From contig JBGSHS010000119.1 of assembly GCA_041752115.1 (NCBI GenBank), positions 70,307 through 134,306 on the forward strand: a stretch of DNA of 64,000 nucleotides, written 5' to 3'. The position numbers and the translations under genes are program-made. The notes beneath the pieces were generated by a model that was not told where the DNA came from, did not search any database, and was given only the letters and a program-made list of their open reading frames with translations. Positions 9,158 to 18,172 of the stretch are shown in pieces. The DNA is from JAJRVM01 sp041752115 (GTDB lineage: Bacteria; Planctomycetota; Planctomycetia; Pirellulales; Pirellulaceae). How positions within the stretch are numbered: the stretch's first letter is position 1; every line of letters begins with the position of its first letter.

Positions 9158-9253
9158 AATTGCCTCTTAGGCTCGCATTCCTCTTGACAGTTGATCGCTT
9201 GGTTTTCGTTCGTCATGGGCAGCCGCACAGAGCGCGAGACCACGCTCGCCGAT

Positions 9254-11191
9254 TTATTGCGGGAAGGTCACGTGCAGCTGCGTTGATGCCGGCCCGGCCG
9301 CCTCGAGGTGCTCGGCAGTCCAAGCATCCGGTCGGTCCCGCCCCGCGTTGACTCGGTACGTTCCGGGCCCGTACAGAGGCGGTCGGAACCGTGTGCCCTC
9401 GATCCGAATGCTATACAACACCTCGCCGCTGGACTCGTCAGCCACCTGCACCACCGGGTCGACGGCGTTCTCAAAAACCAGCTCCGGCAGATACGCCATT
9501 ACCTTCCGGCCATCGTTGTCGGCAATCTTGAAGGTGACCGGCCAGCCGGGATACTGCGCTGTGTCGCCCTCTCCAACATCGGCATAGCGCGGCCAACACT
9601 CGAAGATCGTTTCGCGCGTCCTCTTGTTGAAGCGGATCAAGCCGTAACCGTCACCCAGCATCGCGATGGGATCGCGCTGGTTCTTGCGCATGACGGCGAT
9701 CTGGTCGAACCGCGGGTTCGCGTAGGCGATCATCGTCATGTGGTTGTAGAGCCCGTCCAGATAGTCGCCCGTCCACGGGAGCGGACTGCCCGGAATCGGA
9801 TGAACTCCCGCCTTCTCATCGGCAGGCCACCACCAGCGCCCGTAGTAGCTGTTGATGATCGCCGGGTTGGTGAAGGCATATGGTCCGTCACGAAACTCCG
9901 TGATCCCATGTTTGACCACGACCGTCAGATGCTGGTCGCCACAGAGATGGCAGGCCTGCACACGGCGCAGTGCGGCTAATGCCTTATTGCGACCCGTCTG
10001 CGGCCAGCCATTGCAGTCGAGGTCGGCCAGCAGCCGGTTCTCTGTCGAACCGTGCAGATGCACCGCGCCACAGAAAGCCGTCTGGGAAAGGGCCGCTTTG
10101 ATCACGGCTCCCGACCAGTCTTCGCTCCATCTGTCCAGGAAAGCGAGTTGCCGATCGCCCAGCAACTGAAGCCCGGGCAGATCAATCTGCTTCGGGTCGT
10201 AGCCGACCTCTTGAATATGATCGGGGCGCGGTCCCATCTGAGGGATCACGCCGTTGGGGCCGGTTTTGAACTTCCGATCCTCCAGAATCGCGAAGTCAAC
10301 GCCTCCCACGCGCAGACGTGTGAAATAGGTTCCGATCTGTTGCTCAACAGGACGAGGATCGGCCGGATCGGGGAGATGCCACGTCTGGCACCGTTCCACC
10401 ATGCGAATGTACTCGGCCGGATAGAAATAGCCGCCCGTATCTCCGGCTGGAGACTCCGCAACGATGCCCCCTTCACCCCACAGGTTGCCATGCCCGACAT
10501 CGTGATCGTCGGGGATCGTGACGACCGGTCGATCCTTGATGATATCCTTGAACTGATGTCCCCAGAGCAGCCAGGCCGCTGTGTGTTCCTTGTGATCGTA
10601 ACTCTGATCGCCGGCGAAGAAGAGCAGATCCGGATCCTGTTTCTTGAGATTCTCGACAATCGTCGCCCGGTCGCCACGATCGGCATTCGAGTCGCAGGAC
10701 AGTGAGCCGACAACAATGATGTCCTTGTCGACGGGGTCCTTGCGAATCAGCCCCTCGAACATCGCCTCTGCGCCATGGCAGACGCGATAGGGCACGTCAC
10801 GCGTGTTGTCCCACGACTCCAGCCGGAAGTGGGCTGACCAGCCAGGATAAAGGACCGTCGCCTTGGCCACTTCATGCCACTTGCCGTCCAGTTTCAGCTC
10901 AAGTCGCACTTCGCGCGATTCTCCGTCTCGCAGAGGATACAGCTGCGCCGACATTTTCAGGACACCGTGATCGTGCGTGTAGAGCGCGAAACCGACCACC
11001 TGATCGCGCGGCACCTTCACGAACTGGGCCAGGAACCCGCCTCCTGTCTTGTCCCAGATATCGCTCCGGCAGGCCGTGTCGAGATCAATCCCCCGCTCGC
11101 CCGGAAAAGGCGAATCCTCGCCGTGCAACGCAATCGTCCCGGCCGCGGATGCAACCAGTACAACGACAGCAAGCTGTAACGAATGTTTCAT
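9254..11191 (-). CDS. Secreted PhoD-like metallophosphatase
   Basis: 645 residues with a Sec signal peptide (LQLAVVVLVASAAGTIALHG). The metallophosphoesterase core is clear: GSLSCDSN, LLFFAGDQSYDH, the PhoD-type DDHDVGHGN metal and phosphate site, and later CHLCGDQH as the equivalent of the GDxH block. PhoD-like enzymes use Ca or Fe-Ca centres to release phosphate from phosphodiesters and monoesters outside the cell. The N-terminal region (about 30-150) is beta-rich, as in planctomycete members. The C-terminal region (about 560-645) is an extra beta domain. Phosphate control is likely by family knowledge, but I see no clear Pho box. Confidence 0.87.
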   Translation of the reverse strand: MKHSLQLAVVVLVASAAGTIALHGEDSPFPGERGIDLDTACRSDIWDKTGGGFLAQFVKVPRDQVVGFALYTHDHGVLKMSAQLYPLRDGESREVRLELKLDGKWHEVAKATVLYPGWSAHFRLESWDNTRDVPYRVCHGAEAMFEGLIRKDPVDKDIIVVGSLSCDSNADRGDRATIVENLKKQDPDLLFFAGDQSYDHKEHTAAWLLWGHQFKDIIKDRPVVTIPDDHDVGHGNLWGEGGIVAESPAGDTGGYFYPAEYIRMVERCQTWHLPDPADPRPVEQQIGTYFTRLRVGGVDFAILEDRKFKTGPNGVIPQMGPRPDHIQEVGYDPKQIDLPGLQLLGDRQLAFLDRWSEDWSGAVIKAALSQTAFCGAVHLHGSTENRLLADLDCNGWPQTGRNKALAALRRVQACHLCGDQHLTVVVKHGITEFRDGPYAFTNPAIINSYYGRWWWPADEKAGVHPIPGSPLPWTGDYLDGLYNHMTMIAYANPRFDQIAVMRKNQRDPIAMLGDGYGLIRFNKRTRETIFECWPRYADVGEGDTAQYPGWPVTFKIADNDGRKVMAYLPELVFENAVDPVVQVADESSGEVLYSIRIEGTRFRPPLYGPGTYRVNAGRDRPDAWTAEHLEAAGPASTQLHVTFPQ

Positions 11192-11284
11192 GGTTTAGAG
11201 CCCTTATCGGGATGGGGCTTGAGGCTTGACAGTCTCAGGTCTCACCAAGGTCGATCCGTTGGCAGCGTTCGCCAACGGTGCGTT

Positions 11285-11330
11285 CGAACCGCAGAATATC
11301 GAACAACAAATGTCCAATCTCCAAGTGTGC
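11285..11330 (+). repeat. Left-half copy of the 158-bp dispersed element
   Basis: Matches the left end of 11549-11706 (CCGCAGAATATCGAACAA, then TGTCCAAT and CCAAGTG). The right half is missing and is followed by the hexamer repeat. Confidence 0.55.
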
Positions 11331-11400
11331 GGCGGCTTCTCTTCCCTGTTGATTGCTGGGTTGTTTGCAGGGCCAATCGAGCACGAGCACCGCTGGCGCT

Positions 11401-11456
11401 GAGCACGAGCAGGAGCACGAGCACGAGCAGGAGTAGGAGCACGAGCAGGAGTTGGA
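11401..11456. repeat. GAGCAC/GAGCAG hexanucleotide tandem repeat
   Basis: Nine consecutive six-base units of the form GAGCAC or GAGCAG (with variants GAGTAG and GAGTTG). It lies in a 970-base gap without genes, between two copies of the dispersed element. On the minus strand it would read Leu/Val runs, which creates a spurious hydrophobic frame. Confidence 0.8.
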
Positions 11457-11548
11457 GAGGACCGTAGCGGGCTGAGCGACGGCAGGATCCGGCTGGCGAG
11501 GATGTCCGGTTTTTTCCCTCGTGCTCGTGCGCGAATCCGCCCCCAGAC

Positions 11549-11706
11549 AACCGCAGAATATCGAACAAGGAAGGTCCAATTGCCAAGTGGAAGGAGCGAG
11601 TTTGCTGTCCCTGGCAGTCACCCGACTGTGGTTCACGCTCATCATCCTCATTCTCGTTCACACTGCGGCAGCTTATTCGATATTCTTTCGGCTCTCGGTC
11701 GGATTC
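11549..11706 (+). mobile_element. 158-bp dispersed element with inverted ends (full copy)
   Basis: Left end CCGCAGAATATCGAACAA; the right end contains TTCGATATTC, an inverted match to the left. Between them lies a conserved non-coding centre with GTTCACGCT and a pyrimidine-rich run. It aligns along its whole length with 19436-19595, with half copies at 6944-6985 and 11285-11330. No protein is encoded. It behaves like a small MITE or REP-type unit. Confidence 0.65.
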
Positions 11707-12102
11707 TAACAGACCCGCTGATCCCGCGCAGTATCGCATCGTCCGCAAATCCGCCGACGATACTTCGGCGAGATCACGACGGACCGGCAGAGAAGACGGC
11801 GATGACCCAATGGCTTCAAACCAGTCTCCTGCCGGGCCAGCCCCGGATAGACACGCCACCCCCAACATTACTGGTTTCACCACTTTTGGGGCATCATCCT
11901 GCCCAGTCCCTCCCCGCGACGTGTGAAGCATTTCATTGGGTGGCCGTTTCTCCCATAGTGCGTAATTTCCAGGGTTTAATCGGGGAAATGCTATTAAACG
12001 ATTCGTGGAATGATTAGCCCATTTCGCTGAATCTCCCAAACCACCGGAAAGAATGCTTCACAGCGTTGCCCTCCCCGGCGCGAACCGCCGAGCTTCCATG
12101 AG

Positions 12103-12141
12103 TGGTTGAAAATCAACCACCACATGGTTGATTTTCAACCA
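12103..12141. promoter_or_regulatory. Perfect 17-bp inverted repeat, probable operator of the ATPase gene
   Basis: Two 17-base arms (12103-12119 and 12125-12141) are perfect inverted copies separated by five bases. Each arm is itself almost palindromic (TGGTTG...CAACCA). It overlaps the predicted -35 element (TTGATT, 12128-12133) of the gene starting at 12165, so a bound dimeric or tetrameric regulator would block transcription. Confidence 0.65.
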
Positions 12142-12155
12142 TTCGACGGTATATT
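12128..12155 (+). promoter_or_regulatory. Sigma-70-type promoter, probably giving a leaderless mRNA
   Basis: TTGATT (12128-12133) and TATATT (12150-12155) are separated by 16 bases. Transcription would start at about 12161-12163, and the ATG is at 12165. There is no Shine-Dalgarno sequence before the ATG, which fits a leaderless message. Confidence 0.5.
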
Positions 12156-12164
12156 CTTGAGAAC

Positions 12165-13397
12165 ATGATCCAGCGCCACCTCACGGAACGCCTGCTCGCC
12201 GCTTTGCATGATACGCCCGTCATCTATCTCCAAGGCGCGCGCCAAACCGGCAAGAGCACGTTGGTTCAGGAGATCGCTCGCCATTCGCACCCAGCCCCCT
12301 ATTACACGCTCGACTCGGCCGCGGTGCTTGCTGCGGCCCAAAGCGATCCTGAGGGGTTCGTCGCAGGTCTTTCCGGCCCGGCTGTGATTGATGAAGTACA
12401 GCGGGCCCCGGCATTGACCCTTGCAATCAAAGCGGCTGTGGACAAAGACCGCACGTCGGGACGGTTCTTGCTTACGGGGTCGGCAAGTGTCATGAATCTT
12501 CCGCGGATCGCGGAATCCCTAGCCGGCCGCATGGAACATCATACGCTGTGGCCGTTTTCGCAGGGTGAAATGGAAGGTCGGGATTCAGCGTTTGCGGACC
12601 GAGCCTTTGCTGGAGAGGTCGTGCGTGCAGCCAGCCAGGGCATTACCGAGGCTGAATTGCTTGACCGAATGCTTATTGGGGGATACCCGGAAGCTCAGAC
12701 GCGAAAGAGGCCAGACCGGCGTGCTGCCTGGTTTGAATCGTACATTACCACGATCCTGCAGCGGGACGTGCGCGACATTTCCAACATCGAACACCTGGCC
12801 GAAGTACCGAAGCTACTGGCACTCCTGGCGTCGCGAGTCTGTTCGCTCGTGAATTTCTCTGATATCGCACGAGCGCTCACGATGTCACAGTCGACGCTGA
12901 AACGATACATGGCGTTACTCGAGGCAACGTTCCTCGTGCGACTACTGCCCGCCTGGTCATCGAATCTCGGCAAGCGGCTGATTAAGTCACCCAAGCTCGT
13001 GCTGACCGATACCGGCCTGCTAACACATATGCTGGGCCTGGACCGGGAGCGTGCGGTCTTCGATCGTGTTCTCTTCGGGCATGTACTGGAGAACTTCGTC
13101 GCCATGGAGCTTGTCAAGCAACTCACGTGGAGCCTCGGGCGATTCGAACTGTTTCACTTTCGAACTACGTCAGGGCAGGAAGTCGACCTAGTGCTGGAGA
13201 ACTCCGCAGGAGAGCTGGTGGGTGTCGAGGTGAAAGCCGGGGCCAAGGTAGAAGGCAAGGATTTTGCAGGGCTTCGGCTGCTCGCCGAGCTTACGGGCGA
13301 GCGATTTCGCCGCGGCATTGTACTGTATACAGGTGAAAACGTCGTCCCGTTCGCCAGAAACCTCCACGCCTTGCCGGTCTCGTCCGTGTGGAGATAG
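12165..13397 (+). CDS. AAA-family ATPase with DUF4143 and nuclease-like C-terminus
   Basis: 410 residues, the normal length. It has Walker A GARQTGKST (residues 24-32), Walker B AVIDEVQ (73-79) and the sensor-like LLTGSAS that follows in this family. The middle and C-terminal part is DUF4143, ending in a PD-(D/E)xK-like patch (FHFRTTSGQEVDLVLE...VEVKAG) that may be an active or relic nuclease fold. Such proteins are common, sporadically distributed and of unclear function; links to mobile or toxin-like behaviour are suspected but unproven. The unusual feature is its control region: a 17-bp perfect inverted repeat over the -35 and a message that is probably leaderless. The neighbours are unrelated, which suggests independent transfer. 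Confidence 0.87.
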   Translation: MIQRHLTERLLAALHDTPVIYLQGARQTGKSTLVQEIARHSHPAPYYTLDSAAVLAAAQSDPEGFVAGLSGPAVIDEVQRAPALTLAIKAAVDKDRTSGRFLLTGSASVMNLPRIAESLAGRMEHHTLWPFSQGEMEGRDSAFADRAFAGEVVRAASQGITEAELLDRMLIGGYPEAQTRKRPDRRAAWFESYITTILQRDVRDISNIEHLAEVPKLLALLASRVCSLVNFSDIARALTMSQSTLKRYMALLEATFLVRLLPAWSSNLGKRLIKSPKLVLTDTGLLTHMLGLDRERAVFDRVLFGHVLENFVAMELVKQLTWSLGRFELFHFRTTSGQEVDLVLENSAGELVGVEVKAGAKVEGKDFAGLRLLAELTGERFRRGIVLYTGENVVPFARNLHALPVSSVWR

Positions 13398-13407
13398 ACG
13401 CGCGAAG

Positions 13408-13427
13408 GCACCGCCCCGAGACGGTGC
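13408..13427. terminator. Small GC hairpin between convergent genes
   Basis: Stem GCACCG/CGGTGC with an eight-base loop, 11 bases past the ATPase stop and before the end of the convergent GH127 gene. Short, so only a weak terminator candidate. Confidence 0.3.
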
Positions 13428-13488
13428 AAGGGCGTCCGGGCAGGGGCCACGTCACTGTGAGCGTTCATGCTTTCTTCGGCCCCATCCA

Positions 13489-16400
13489 TCATGGCGCTGT
13501 GACGTCCAGGTAGACCGAATGGCGACCGTACGTCTCGAAGAACGGCTTGAGCTGCAGGTCACCCAGCCGGAAACGCAGGCTGCTGGCATCTCCCTCGATG
13601 GATCGCCCGACGTCACGGGGATCGAGCTGCACCTTTCTCCACTCCGACCGCGATCCGGATTCCTCGACAGCCAGCAGGACTGGTCCGTAGAAGATGCTCG
13701 CGATGTTCCGCTGGTCCATCACTCGGCTGAGCCAGAAGCTCATCGGCATCCGCAGTTCCACGCTGTCGCCGTTGGTCCAGGTCCGATCGAGCGTCAGGTA
13801 CTCGCCAGGAGCCGCCTGGATCGGCAGGCTTGCCCCGTTGAGCGAGACATGCACGCCCTGGGTGGCCCAACGCGGCACCCGGATCATGAGGGCGAATTGT
13901 CCCGATCCGTCGATCGTCAGTTTGGTGTGATCCGAGTACGGAAAGCTCGTCGCCTGCGTGATTACCAGAGCACGTGCTCGCCAGTTGAGCGTCGAGGGAA
14001 CGAACAGGTTCACATACAGCTGGTGGTGATCTGCGCTCTGGAAGTAGATCGAATCCTGGAGTTTGGTGTGACTCTCCAAGGCGGTGCCGTTGCAGCAGGT
14101 GAAGCTGTCCATTTCGGCATTACCAAATTGTTTCCGTGCTCCCGGATTCAATGGCACGTGATACGTATTTCCAGGATCGTTTTCGGCCACCGAAGCGAGA
14201 ATGTGATTGTAGAAACCGCGCTCGTAGTAATCCATGTACTCCGAATCCACCGCATACATGAAGAGCTGACGGCTCAGTTTCAACAGGTTGTACGTCGCGC
14301 ACGTTTCATTCTGACCGGCCTTCGAAAAACCGTTGCGAAACAGGCTGTCCGGCTCGGCGGTAAAGCACTCGGCATTATTCGGCCTGCGAGCTCCCGCCAC
14401 GCCTCCAATGGCATACATATACGAACCGGTACAGAGATGCCAGAAGTTGTCGGCAATGTCGTAGTAGCGCAGGTCATGGTTGCAGCGGTAGATTTCCAAC
14501 GCGCCGGTAATCTGCGGAATGTGCTGATTGGCGTGCTTGCCCCGAATCGTATCGACGTTGCAGGCCAAGCCATGCGTATGCTCGGCGTTTCCAAAGAAGA
14601 ACTCGGCATTGTCGAACAGCTGAGCACACTCCAGAAATCGCGCATCGTCCGTCAGTCGATACAGGCGGGCCAGGACCTCATTCATTCCGCCGAACTCGCC
14701 GGCAATGTAACGATTCCACATGTCGATTCGCACCGGTGCCGGCACGCGTTGCAGACGCTGATACACCCACAGTCCCATGCCGCGAGCTACCTCCAATCCC
14801 TGTTCGTTTCCGCCGATTTCGTAACAGTCGAGCAAGCCGGCGAGGATCTTGTGCAGCGTGTAGTAAGGAGCCCAGATCTGATCGTTCCCTCCGCCATAGG
14901 TGGCCCCTTGCTCGAGCATGATGAACTGGTCCGGCGGATACGCACTGAGATAGCCGTGGCCCCAGTTCCAGTAGTCGGTGCGGATTGCGTCTCGGCTGAG
15001 ATCCGAGGTGTAGCGGTCGCGACCCGGTCCCGGCGGCACCGCCGTCGGATCGGCCGTGCATTGTCCACCTGCTTCGCTGGGCCTGCCCGATTTTTCGGCA
15101 AGATCATCCAGCGTCTCGACCAGGTAGTCCATCTTCTGCTTGAAAACCGTTCGCAATCGCTCGTCACCTGCACTGCTGGCGTAGGCCTGTGCCATGGCCG
15201 ACAGGTAGTGTCCGGTAGCATGCCCGCGCAGTCGCGTGGTCTGGCTATCCCAACCGCCCAGCGGCCAGGCCCCTTCCGGCTGTTGTTGACCAAAGGCGTC
15301 ACGAAACATATAGAGGAAGCAGTCAGGATTGGTGGCCGCCAACGCATGGATGAACTTATCACGGTTCTTCATCAGCGGCGTAGCACGTCCCTGTTCGTCT
15401 TTGTTTAGCGTGACGTCCCCGAGCGGAAACGGTTCCAGCAATCGCACGGGCGTCTCAGCAGGACGGTCTGGCATGGGGAGCACGCTGATCACGGCCTTCG
15501 GCTGAAGGTCGGTGCCAGGTACGCTTCCGACAATCGTGTAGGTTCCCACTTCCTGGACCTGAGCGTTATCTCGGGGCGCTGGCCAGAGCACGCGCACATC
15601 CGCTGCTGAATCCTCATGCTGGAACTTCGCAGGAACCAGGAGCGGCAGGCGAGGGAGCCGTCCGACAATCGTCTCCACGTGCACGTCGGCCACCGAAACC
15701 AGCGGCGCTCCATAAGTCTTAGAGAATGTCGACTCCCCGCTCAGTGGTCGCTCCGCTTCCGGTGCTGCCGGCATATCGGAAGCGGCCGCAGTACTATTGA
15801 CAGTTGTCTTTCGTTGGATGGCCGCCACCTGCGCGTCCGTCAGCGCTATGGAGTAGATCCGAACGTCGTGCAACTTGACGTTCGCCGTCGGGTCCGCAGA
15901 GTACTGTGACTTGCCGACAAACAGGTGGTTCTTACTCTTGTCTTCCAGACTCAGCACATCCTCGAGCTTCGCCTGAATGTTCTCTGCACGGCCGACCCGC
16001 TTGCCGTCGGCGTAAGTGGTCAGAGTTCCCTGGGTCGCATCGAGCACAACAGCCAGATGGACCCAGCGATCGAGAGCGATGCGCGGCGAAGTCGGTCCCT
16101 GTTCGCCGGCCCAGCCTGATGTCGTAATGCGAGCACGGAAGCCACTGTCGGATGGTCCGCCAAAGGGCGTGCAGAAGAAGCTGGCGGTCGTGCCTTGCCC
16201 GAAGTCGAAAAATCGCTGCCACGGCGAGTCGGACCGGAAGAATACCCAACCGGTAACACTGATGGTGTCGAGTTCGGTCAGGGCGTCACCGGGCAGCACC
16301 AGGTAAGCCCCGTTTGCCCCATCCAGCGAAAGGACGCGCCCGAAGCGGGCGTCGTCGACATATGTTTCTGGTCCGCCGAGAACCGACGCGTGTCGGCCGT

Positions 16401-16581
16401 TCCTCGACCAATCCTCGGCATTGCCGGCCAGGACGTACCGGGCCGCCAACGCCGTTTCGCCGATGCCGTCGAGGAACTGGTTGCCTTCGGACTGCTGCCC
16501 GCGAGCGTCCAGCGTCAGTCCCAAGAACAGGACCGATCCCAGGCACAAGAGCAAGGAAACCGCTTCGGCAAAACGCACCAT
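13489..16581 (-). CDS. Secreted LamG + GH127 beta-L-arabinofuranosidase
   Basis: 1,030 residues from ATG 16581, where AAGGTGG lies at the right distance and a signal peptide begins (FAEAVSLLLCLGSVLFLGL). The frame stays open upstream to 16626, without support. Domains: LamG/concanavalin-like binding domain (about 40-250), an Ig-like linker (about 300-375), then the GH127 alpha/alpha barrel (about 385-1030). The GH127 zinc-thiolate site is intact: Glu759 and Cys761 (NETCATYN) plus Cys829 and Cys830 (TCCNGT), matching the family's Glu, Cys and Cys-Cys ligands, the first of the pair being the nucleophile. It should release L-arabinofuranose (or a related sugar) from plant or algal polymers outside the cell. 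Confidence 0.9.
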   Translation of the reverse strand: MVRFAEAVSLLLCLGSVLFLGLTLDARGQQSEGNQFLDGIGETALAARYVLAGNAEDWSRNGRHASVLGGPETYVDDARFGRVLSLDGANGAYLVLPGDALTELDTISVTGWVFFRSDSPWQRFFDFGQGTTASFFCTPFGGPSDSGFRARITTSGWAGEQGPTSPRIALDRWVHLAVVLDATQGTLTTYADGKRVGRAENIQAKLEDVLSLEDKSKNHLFVGKSQYSADPTANVKLHDVRIYSIALTDAQVAAIQRKTTVNSTAAASDMPAAPEAERPLSGESTFSKTYGAPLVSVADVHVETIVGRLPRLPLLVPAKFQHEDSAADVRVLWPAPRDNAQVQEVGTYTIVGSVPGTDLQPKAVISVLPMPDRPAETPVRLLEPFPLGDVTLNKDEQGRATPLMKNRDKFIHALAATNPDCFLYMFRDAFGQQQPEGAWPLGGWDSQTTRLRGHATGHYLSAMAQAYASSAGDERLRTVFKQKMDYLVETLDDLAEKSGRPSEAGGQCTADPTAVPPGPGRDRYTSDLSRDAIRTDYWNWGHGYLSAYPPDQFIMLEQGATYGGGNDQIWAPYYTLHKILAGLLDCYEIGGNEQGLEVARGMGLWVYQRLQRVPAPVRIDMWNRYIAGEFGGMNEVLARLYRLTDDARFLECAQLFDNAEFFFGNAEHTHGLACNVDTIRGKHANQHIPQITGALEIYRCNHDLRYYDIADNFWHLCTGSYMYAIGGVAGARRPNNAECFTAEPDSLFRNGFSKAGQNETCATYNLLKLSRQLFMYAVDSEYMDYYERGFYNHILASVAENDPGNTYHVPLNPGARKQFGNAEMDSFTCCNGTALESHTKLQDSIYFQSADHHQLYVNLFVPSTLNWRARALVITQATSFPYSDHTKLTIDGSGQFALMIRVPRWATQGVHVSLNGASLPIQAAPGEYLTLDRTWTNGDSVELRMPMSFWLSRVMDQRNIASIFYGPVLLAVEESGSRSEWRKVQLDPRDVGRSIEGDASSLRFRLGDLQLKPFFETYGRHSVYLDVTAP

Positions 16582-16660
16582 CCCAGGCCACCTTATCACA
16601 ACACGAACGTCGCAGAACGGATACAATGCAGCTCAGGATAGTCTCTCGAGCAACGTTTCG

Positions 16661-16821
16661 CCATCGTCGCCTTTCGCTCCGCGAAAGTAGCGCCGTCGGA
16701 CGCATCCCGCACATCGACGGCGGAGGTGACGCCCGAACACGTACAGAGCGCCTCGTCGGGTGGATCTTCGTGCCGAACAGGCAGCGGTCCGCTACTTTCG
16801 CGGAGCGAAAGGCGACCATGG
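16661..16821. repeat. REP-like inverted pair (family CTTTCGCTCCGCGAAAG)
   Basis: Arms at 16661-16692 and 16790-16821 are inverted copies, perfect over 27 bases (16666-16692 with 16790-16816), about 97 bases apart. The same sequence forms a tight palindrome at 49717-49774. The DNA between the arms encodes nothing recognisable. The unit lies between the GH127 gene and the small secreted protein that diverges from it. Confidence 0.75.
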
Positions 16822-16963
16822 CCGCCCCGTCTCCCGTCCCGCTGGCGGGCGCTGCCTTCAGCTGCTAAGCTGCGACGACGTGTGGCTTGGGTGCTGCTCG
16901 TGTCCACTCCTGTCGTATCAGCGGCCCCTCTCGCCGGCAATCTCGAACTGCGAGTTCTTGCGT

Positions 16964-17335
16964 ATGACAGTCACCGCGCGATTGGTGTTCTCGTGCCTGC
17001 TTGCGTGCAGCTGCATATCTTCTATCGCGGCGAACCAACTGGACTATACCATCACGTGGGTAGGCAACTCCTTTTCGGGCGCCGACGACAAGTGGGTCCA
17101 GAATGTCTTCACAGGCGGCTGGGAGGAGCGCGGCAAGATCTGGGTCAATCGCATGTCCGATGGCAGAGAAGTGGGTGTGCTTGAACCGGATGAGTCGGTC
17201 GGAGGTGTCGAAAATACCGGCTGGATTGATCTGTTGACGGGAATCTCGGCATTCCGCAGGTCGGACGGCGAGTATCTGATCTTCGTCGAAGAAAATGCCC
17301 GCGCCAAATGCCTGATTTATCGCTGGAGGCCCTGA
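16964..17335 (+). CDS. Small secreted protein, unknown function
   Basis: 123 residues. The start at 16964 is chosen because it begins a good signal peptide (TVTARLVFSCLLACSCISSIAA); the frame is open further upstream, but that part runs through the REP-like pair. The mature part is acidic with two WVG/GGW-type motifs (TITWVGNSFSGADDKWVQN, FTGGWEERGKIWVN) and a closing LIYRWRP. It reads like one or two blades of a beta-propeller, and could be a truncated relative of larger planctomycete secreted proteins. No catalytic motif is seen. Confidence 0.5.
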   Translation: MTVTARLVFSCLLACSCISSIAANQLDYTITWVGNSFSGADDKWVQNVFTGGWEERGKIWVNRMSDGREVGVLEPDESVGGVENTGWIDLLTGISAFRRSDGEYLIFVEENARAKCLIYRWRP

Positions 17336-17449
17336 CCGGCTGCTGTGGAAGAGTCCATTGTTGCATTCTGTTACCGCATCCTTCGCGCTGTCCCGAATCA
17401 CAAACCGTCACCAGAATGATCCCCACGTCCGCACAACGGGAGATACATC

Positions 17450-17656
17450 GTGGCGTTGGACGGTCGAATCATGACTGCTGGAATTGCCATCGCGCTGATC
17501 GTCATGGGAATCGCCACTCTTCGCCGTCAGGCGAGGGCGGTCAGTTGCCCTCGTCATTGTCACACGGCCGGACGAATTGCCATCGTGGTCGGCTGGACAG
17601 CGATGATGGGAGGAGTCAGCCTCCTCGCCTACACGCTGCTGGCGCTGGAGAGTTAG
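17450..17656 (+). CDS. Small two-helix membrane protein, unknown
   Basis: 68 residues with two hydrophobic segments (about 9-23 and 43-65) joined by a basic loop with Cys-His (SCPRHCH). GGGAG lies seven bases before the GTG at 17450; an ATG at 17471 is the alternative start. It has the shape of a small inner-membrane protein, but no family is recognised and it could be a chance frame. Confidence 0.35.
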   Translation: MALDGRIMTAGIAIALIVMGIATLRRQARAVSCPRHCHTAGRIAIVVGWTAMMGGVSLLAYTLLALES

Positions 17657-17821
17657 CCGGTTAGCCCGTCGCCTGTTCGCCGCCTCGCCGGCACTGCGGA
17701 GATATAGCCTGCGTATTGAGCAAGAGAAGTAGCGATGCTCGCCGCCGTGACGGATTGATTCATGCGCCCGACGGGCTCGCATTCGGCCCGACGCATCGAC
17801 GATCTGGCACCTCCAGGGCAG

Positions 17822-17894
17822 TAAGATACGGGGAAAACCAACTTCGGCGTCGCTCCTGTAGCCATGCTCGCGCAGAGCGTGGAACACCGGTAAC
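17822..17894 (+). repeat. About 70-bp dispersed repeat with hairpin core
   Basis: Matches 62576-62652. The shared core is TCGGCGT, CTCCTGTAGCCA and a stem CCATGCTC/GAGCGTGG (17862-17869 with 17875-17882). It lies in the 515-base gap 17657-18172, which otherwise shows nothing. Confidence 0.6.
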
Positions 17895-18172
17895 GAACCA
17901 AGGCTTTCCTGCCGCGCTGCTAAGATACGAAGATTGAACGAGTAACCATTATTGGCCAATGTCGGCTCTCGCCCGATTCAGCTTGGATCTATTGTTCGTC
18001 TCCCCGCCAATTCGATGACAAGGACTCTGGAAGATATCACCAGGTTGCCCAATAATGGAAGGGCGGCAGCGCCGAGCAACCTGCGAGACTGCGCTGCCTG
18101 ACGTGAGCGTTGCCGAGAGTGCTTCCTTAGGCAATCCGCCAGTCCGAATTTTAGAAGACCGGAGGTCACAGC

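Noticed and set aside
11242..12039. A 265-codon minus-strand frame with a Leu/Val hydrophobic run
   Set aside because: The apparent membrane segment is only the translated hexamer array GAGCAC/GAGCAG, and the rest covers two copies of the dispersed element.
13264..15408. A 714-codon open frame on the plus strand
   Set aside because: It is antisense to the GH127 gene, whose zinc-site residues are all in place. GC-rich codon bias keeps the opposite strand open; the translated sequence resembles no protein.
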